Under the pieces are notes generated by a model. That model was not told the origin of the DNA and ran no database searches. It saw nothing but the letters and a program-made list of their open reading frames with translations. The translations under genes were made by a program, and so were the position numbers. Source: an uncultured Veillonella sp. (GTDB taxonomy: Bacteria; Bacillota; Negativicutes; Veillonellales; Veillonellaceae). Taken from it: a stretch of 9,966 nucleotides of DNA. The stretch lies in NCBI GenBank assembly GCA_915066865.1, contig CAJZEE010000077.1, positions 1-9,966 of the forward strand, read 5' to 3'. This document shows, piece by piece, positions 7,568 through 9,966 of the stretch (within the stretch, counting starts at the first letter, position 1; each line of letters starts with the position of its first letter).

Positions 7568-8019
7568 TATAGGCCTCCTTCTAAGAATTTACGAACTCCT
7601 CGAAGTTGTGATTCATAACCAGTACAGCGACATAAGTTACCTATGAGGTATTCGCGAATCTCATCATCGCTAGCCTTTGGATTTTTGCGTTTCAAATTAA
7701 TAGCACTCATCATCATGCCAGTTGTACAAAAGCCACACTGATCTGCGCCTTCACTTGCGATACAAGCCGCTAATAATTCAGCTTCCTCTTGTAAGCCTTC
7801 TAATGTAGTAATTTTATGTCCTGGCGCACGAAATGTAGGGTATGCACAGGACAAAATAATTTCGTCATCCACCCATACAGTGCAAAGGCCACAGTTTGTA
7901 GTATCACAGCCACAGCGGACACTGTAATAGCCAAGATTACGCAATGTGTCTAGCAACATCTCATCAGTTGGCACATTAACAGTTACATTTTTGTTATTAA
8001 TATTAAGTACGAGTTCCAT
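7567..8019 (-). CDS. 2Fe-2S subunit of the molybdenum hydroxylase
   Basis: A 150-residue electron-transfer subunit with the two-domain layout of the family. The plant-ferredoxin-type cluster is bound by Cys38, Cys43, Cys46 and Cys58 (CDTTNCGLC...SC). The second, all-helical cluster domain has Cys95, Cys98, Cys130 and Cys132 (QCGFC ... LCRCTG), with Gln94 placed to contact the molybdopterin. It carries electrons from Mo to the FAD subunit. An additional cysteine at 36 (RCGC) lies where related proteins usually have a non-cysteine residue. The start ATG overlaps the FAD-subunit stop as TAATG, and AAGGAGG at 8030-8036 lies within the end of the upstream gene. The order FAD, 2Fe-2S, Mo matches many three-gene hydroxylases. 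Confidence 0.96.
   Translation of the reverse strand: MELVLNINNKNVTVNVPTDEMLLDTLRNLGYYSVRCGCDTTNCGLCTVWVDDEIILSCAYPTFRAPGHKITTLEGLQEEAELLAACIASEGADQCGFCTTGMMMSAINLKRKNPKASDDEIREYLIGNLCRCTGYESQLRGVRKFLEGGL
7574..7580 (-). promoter_or_regulatory. Ribosome binding site of the Mo subunit, embedded in the 2Fe-2S gene
   Basis: A full AAGGAGG lies six bases before the first ATG at 7567. It also encodes part of the C-terminal LEGGL of the 2Fe-2S subunit. It supports the first of two adjacent ATG codons as the start. Confidence 0.8.
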
Positions 8020-8801
8020 TATTGTGCCACCTCCTTAGCTAAGCGTTGAACCATTGCTTTTACCATTTCCATGCGATATTCTTTAGACGCATGAGAGTTA
8101 GATTGATACACTAGTTCTTCGGATGCCAATTGACCTGCCTCTTTTGCGGCAGATAATCCTTTTTCTGAAAGCAAGGCACTTGCTTTAACAGCTAATTGAG
8201 GTACACCAGGTCTTGTACCGATATACAATTCAACGCCTTTTTCATCATGACGAAGAGCACCTGTCAATAACGGGAAATCACCACGAGAAATGCGAAGGGC
8301 TTCAACAGCTACAGCTACATCTACTTTAGGGATGCGAATTTCCACGAGAATATCACGTTCTCTATAAGTCATATAATCTTGCATGGACATACGACCGCCT
8401 TTGAAGGTAACGATGTCTGCATGCACTGCCAATAGCGCGGGGATGATATCAGAGAAGCCAAACTTACTTGCTACAGAACCGCCCATGGTAGCAGTATTCC
8501 TAAATTGAACGCCAAGAATCTCCTTAACGCCTTTAACTACGGCACCGCCGCAGAATTGTTGTAAAGGCTCAAAGCGTTCCACATCTCCTTGTGTCGCCAT
8601 AGCGCCAATAACAAACTCCTTATCTTCTTCACGAACATAACGCAAATCAAGACTCGCCATATCAATCACTGATGGCCAAGTTCGTCGTCCTAGACGCAGC
8701 CAACAGCCGCCTGCTAGCATAGGAGCAGTTTTGTTCTTTGTGGCTAATTCATAAGCCTCTTCCACCGTCTTCGGTTGTAATACTTTCATAAATGCTAACA
8801 T
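8019..8801 (-). CDS. FAD-binding subunit of the molybdenum hydroxylase
   Basis: A 260-residue flavoprotein subunit of the CoxM/XdhB type; it passes electrons from the 2Fe-2S clusters to an external acceptor such as NAD or ferredoxin. From the ATG at 8801, the first FAD contact segment APMLAGGCWLRLG lies at about 26-38, followed by VIGAMATQGDVE (64-75) and the second FAD segment FRNTATMGGSVAS (100-112) with FSDIIPALLAVHAD behind it. AGG is followed by CWLRL instead of the common TDL. I chose ATG 8801 because AGAGGA lies six bases upstream. An in-frame TTG at 8816 would place that sequence inside the gene and add MRGQI. It is the first gene of the operon and lies divergently from queG. It is somewhat shorter than family members of about 290 residues, mostly at the C-terminus. 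Confidence 0.93.
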   Translation of the reverse strand: MLAFMKVLQPKTVEEAYELATKNKTAPMLAGGCWLRLGRRTWPSVIDMASLDLRYVREEDKEFVIGAMATQGDVERFEPLQQFCGGAVVKGVKEILGVQFRNTATMGGSVASKFGFSDIIPALLAVHADIVTFKGGRMSMQDYMTYRERDILVEIRIPKVDVAVAVEALRISRGDFPLLTGALRHDEKGVELYIGTRPGVPQLAVKASALLSEKGLSAAKEAGQLASEELVYQSNSHASKEYRMEMVKAMVQRLAKEVAQ

Positions 8802-8956
8802 AATCTGTCCTCTCAATGGTATACTAATACTAACAGAATTACGGTGCTAACTATAAAAATACAGTTCTCACCAAACTACAAACTTAACAAAAAACTATAG
8901 AATCTCGTGCATTTCTTATACTTTTATTTTACCAATTATTTACCACTAAATCTACG
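8802..8956. promoter_or_regulatory. Divergent intergenic region between the hydroxylase operon and queG
   Basis: These 155 AT-rich bases must hold the promoters for both directions. Toward queG there is a TATACT (8917-8922) about 34 bases before the ATG, but no good -35 hexamer at 16-18 bases. Toward the hydroxylase operon there is a TATAGT-like -10 candidate (complement of 8850-8855), again without a convincing -35. A hexamer TACTAA occurs twice in tandem (8822-8833). I see no riboswitch-like fold or clear operator. The weak core elements could mean activator-dependent expression, which is only an inference. Confidence 0.4.
8808..8813 (-). promoter_or_regulatory. Start-deciding ribosome site of the FAD subunit
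   Basis: On the minus strand AGAGGA is followed by six bases and ATG at 8801. The upstream in-frame TTG at 8816 has no comparable site, so ATG 8801 is the better start for the first gene of the operon. Confidence 0.7.
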
Positions 8957-9841
8957 ATGAAAGATATAAATTTACAGGAAATTTGCAAAGAATTACATAT
9001 TTATGAATTTGGAATTGCCTCATGGCCACTACCTGAACAGGCCAAAACTATTTTATTTGAAAGCAACCCATGCCCCTTTACTACGGCAGATGTGGAAGCA
9101 AGACTACTAGGAACGACTCAGTTTATGCCCAAAAGTGCCATCGTTTGTCTATTCCCGTACCATGTACAACACAAAGGCCATGCCAATCTATCGCGCTATA
9201 CATGGTCAACAGATTATCACCTGGTCATTAATGAATATTTAGAACGTCTTATTGAAAGATTACAAATAATTGATGACTCGGCTCAGTTCTCTATTCATTG
9301 CGACACCTCTCCTTTAGCAGATCGGTACATGGCCTACTTAGCAGGTCTCGGCTTTTACGGAAAGAACAACTGTTTTATCAGCCCTAAATGGGGTTCTTAT
9401 GTCGTTATTGGTACGATTTTAACAACACTAGAACTCAAACCAAATACCCCTCTTGAGCAGTCCTGTATAGGATGCAATCGTTGTATTACAGCATGCTTAG
9501 GCCAATGTTTGGGCCATGACGAATTTAAATTCGCGACTTGTAAAAGCTACTTAACTCAGAAAAAAGGAGAACTTACCGATGAAGAGGAACAGATTCTCGC
9601 TAAAACACCACTCGTATTTGGTTGTGATGTGTGCCAAGAGGTGTGTCCTCATAACAAAGATATTCCAACTACGCCCATCCCAGAATTCCAACAGATAGAA
9701 CCGTATATCAATATAAACGAACTAGAAACACTAACGAACAAAGAATTCAAAGCAAAATACGGTCATCGAGCCTTCTCGTGGCGAGGTAAAAAAATACTAA
9801 TGAGAAATCAAGAGATTATAGATAGAAAAAATAAACTATAA
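8957..9841 (+). CDS. queG: Epoxyqueuosine reductase QueG
   Basis: A 294-residue cobalamin-dependent iron-sulfur enzyme that reduces epoxyqueuosine to queuosine in the wobble position of certain tRNAs. The N-terminal DUF1730 region (about 1-135) contains DTSPLADR (116-123), whose Asp116 matches the proton-donating aspartate of characterised QueG. Eight cluster cysteines are present: 170, 173, 176 and 180 (CIGCNRCITAC), 195 in CKSYLTQKKG, and 223, 226 and 230 in GCDVCQEVCPHN. They can hold two 4Fe-4S clusters. The C-terminal WRGKKILMRNQEI block (275-287) is also typical. There is no HEAT-repeat extension, so it is the short form of the family. The usual Pro after the fourth cysteine is Leu here. 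No clear ribosome site precedes the ATG, although no better start is available. It is transcribed alone, away from the hydroxylase operon. Confidence 0.95.
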   Translation: MKDINLQEICKELHIYEFGIASWPLPEQAKTILFESNPCPFTTADVEARLLGTTQFMPKSAIVCLFPYHVQHKGHANLSRYTWSTDYHLVINEYLERLIERLQIIDDSAQFSIHCDTSPLADRYMAYLAGLGFYGKNNCFISPKWGSYVVIGTILTTLELKPNTPLEQSCIGCNRCITACLGQCLGHDEFKFATCKSYLTQKKGELTDEEEQILAKTPLVFGCDVCQEVCPHNKDIPTTPIPEFQQIEPYININELETLTNKEFKAKYGHRAFSWRGKKILMRNQEIIDRKNKL

Positions 9842-9950
9842 TATTCAATAAAGCATAATAATTAACAAATACGCTTATAATAATTATTATTAAACAAACT
9901 AACAAAATTTGATAAAGCATTAGCAACATAATCTACAAATCTTTAAAATC
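9842..9950. other. AT-rich intergenic tail after queG
   Basis: This stretch is strongly AT-rich and holds no ORF that I would call a gene. Short palindromic AT runs such as TAATAATTATTATTA near 9880-9894 can fold but lack GC pairs and a proper tail, so I do not call them terminators. Confidence 0.5.
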
Positions 9951-9966
9951 AAAAAGAGACGGCCCA
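9951..9966. terminator. Probable left half of a bidirectional terminator, cut by the window edge
   Basis: The window ends with AAAAA followed by GAGACGGCCCA. In this AT-rich setting a GC-rich arm directly after an A-run has the form of the left arm of an intrinsic terminator that works in both directions. Read on the minus strand it gives a GC-rich arm followed by CTCTTTTT. The right arm would lie beyond the window, so this is a prediction only. It would serve queG and perhaps a convergent neighbour. Confidence 0.35.

Noticed and set aside
63..8801. A functional link between the c-di-AMP genes and the molybdenum hydroxylase operon, since all lie on one strand
   Set aside because: cdaA has its own promoter-like sequence and a possible terminator lies between the two groups. 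Adjacency alone does not support a shared pathway.
8801..8816. TTG at 8816 as the start of the FAD subunit
   Set aside because: It would place the best ribosome site inside the coding region, and the added residues do not resemble the family N-terminus.
9855..9900. AT-rich palindromes after queG as an attachment site or origin-like element
   Set aside because: They are simple alternating AAT/ATT runs expected in AT-rich spacer DNA. There are no repeated boxes, integrase gene or iterons.

Overview
The window reads as chromosomal sequence from an anaerobic member of the Negativicutes, most likely Veillonella. This is inferred from the overall protein style, the cdaA-cdaR pair, AAGGAGG-type ribosome binding sites, moderately AT-rich DNA and a complete anaerobic-type molybdenum hydroxylase locus. 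There is no 16S or other marker gene here, so the genus is a best guess. I see no mobile element, CRISPR array, tRNA or rRNA, and no sign of a wholly new system. It is a well-organised metabolic and cofactor-maturation operon between two housekeeping loci.

Layout. On the minus strand, at the left end, lie cdaR (63-989) and cdaA (986-1798), the c-di-AMP synthase and its membrane-anchored regulator. cdaA has a convincing promoter, and a 34-nt dyad lies between it and the next gene. From 8801 down to 1916, also on the minus strand, is an eight-gene operon. In transcription order it holds the FAD subunit, the 2Fe-2S subunit, the molybdenum-binding subunit, yqeC, a mocA/ygfJ-type nucleotidyltransferase, yqeB, a Rossmann-type XdhC and a small CoxI-type XdhC. 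A divergent intergenic region of about 155 bases separates it from queG (8957-9841, plus strand). An AT-rich tail follows, which seems to end in half of a bidirectional terminator.

How the genes work together. The three structural subunits form a xanthine dehydrogenase-family hydroxylase. A substrate is hydroxylated at Mo, electrons pass through two 2Fe-2S clusters to FAD, and then to an external acceptor. The five following genes are cofactor-maturation proteins. The MocA-like enzyme should convert Mo-molybdopterin to the cytosine dinucleotide form. The XdhC pair should handle insertion of the terminal chalcogen and delivery of the cofactor. YqeB and YqeC belong to families that track with selenium-dependent molybdenum hydroxylases, so this enzyme may carry a labile selenium ligand. 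No selenium gene (selD or similar) lies in the window to confirm this. Veillonella alcalescens (old name Micrococcus lactilyticus) is known for a biochemically studied xanthine dehydrogenase, and this locus is a natural candidate for such an enzyme. The exact purine or other heterocyclic substrate cannot be read from the sequence.

The most interesting local points are the division of XdhC into two genes in reversed domain order with a decayed N-terminal domain left on the larger one, a dyad that directly abuts the cdaA -10 box, and the atypical residues in the FAD, 2Fe-2S and Mo subunits.
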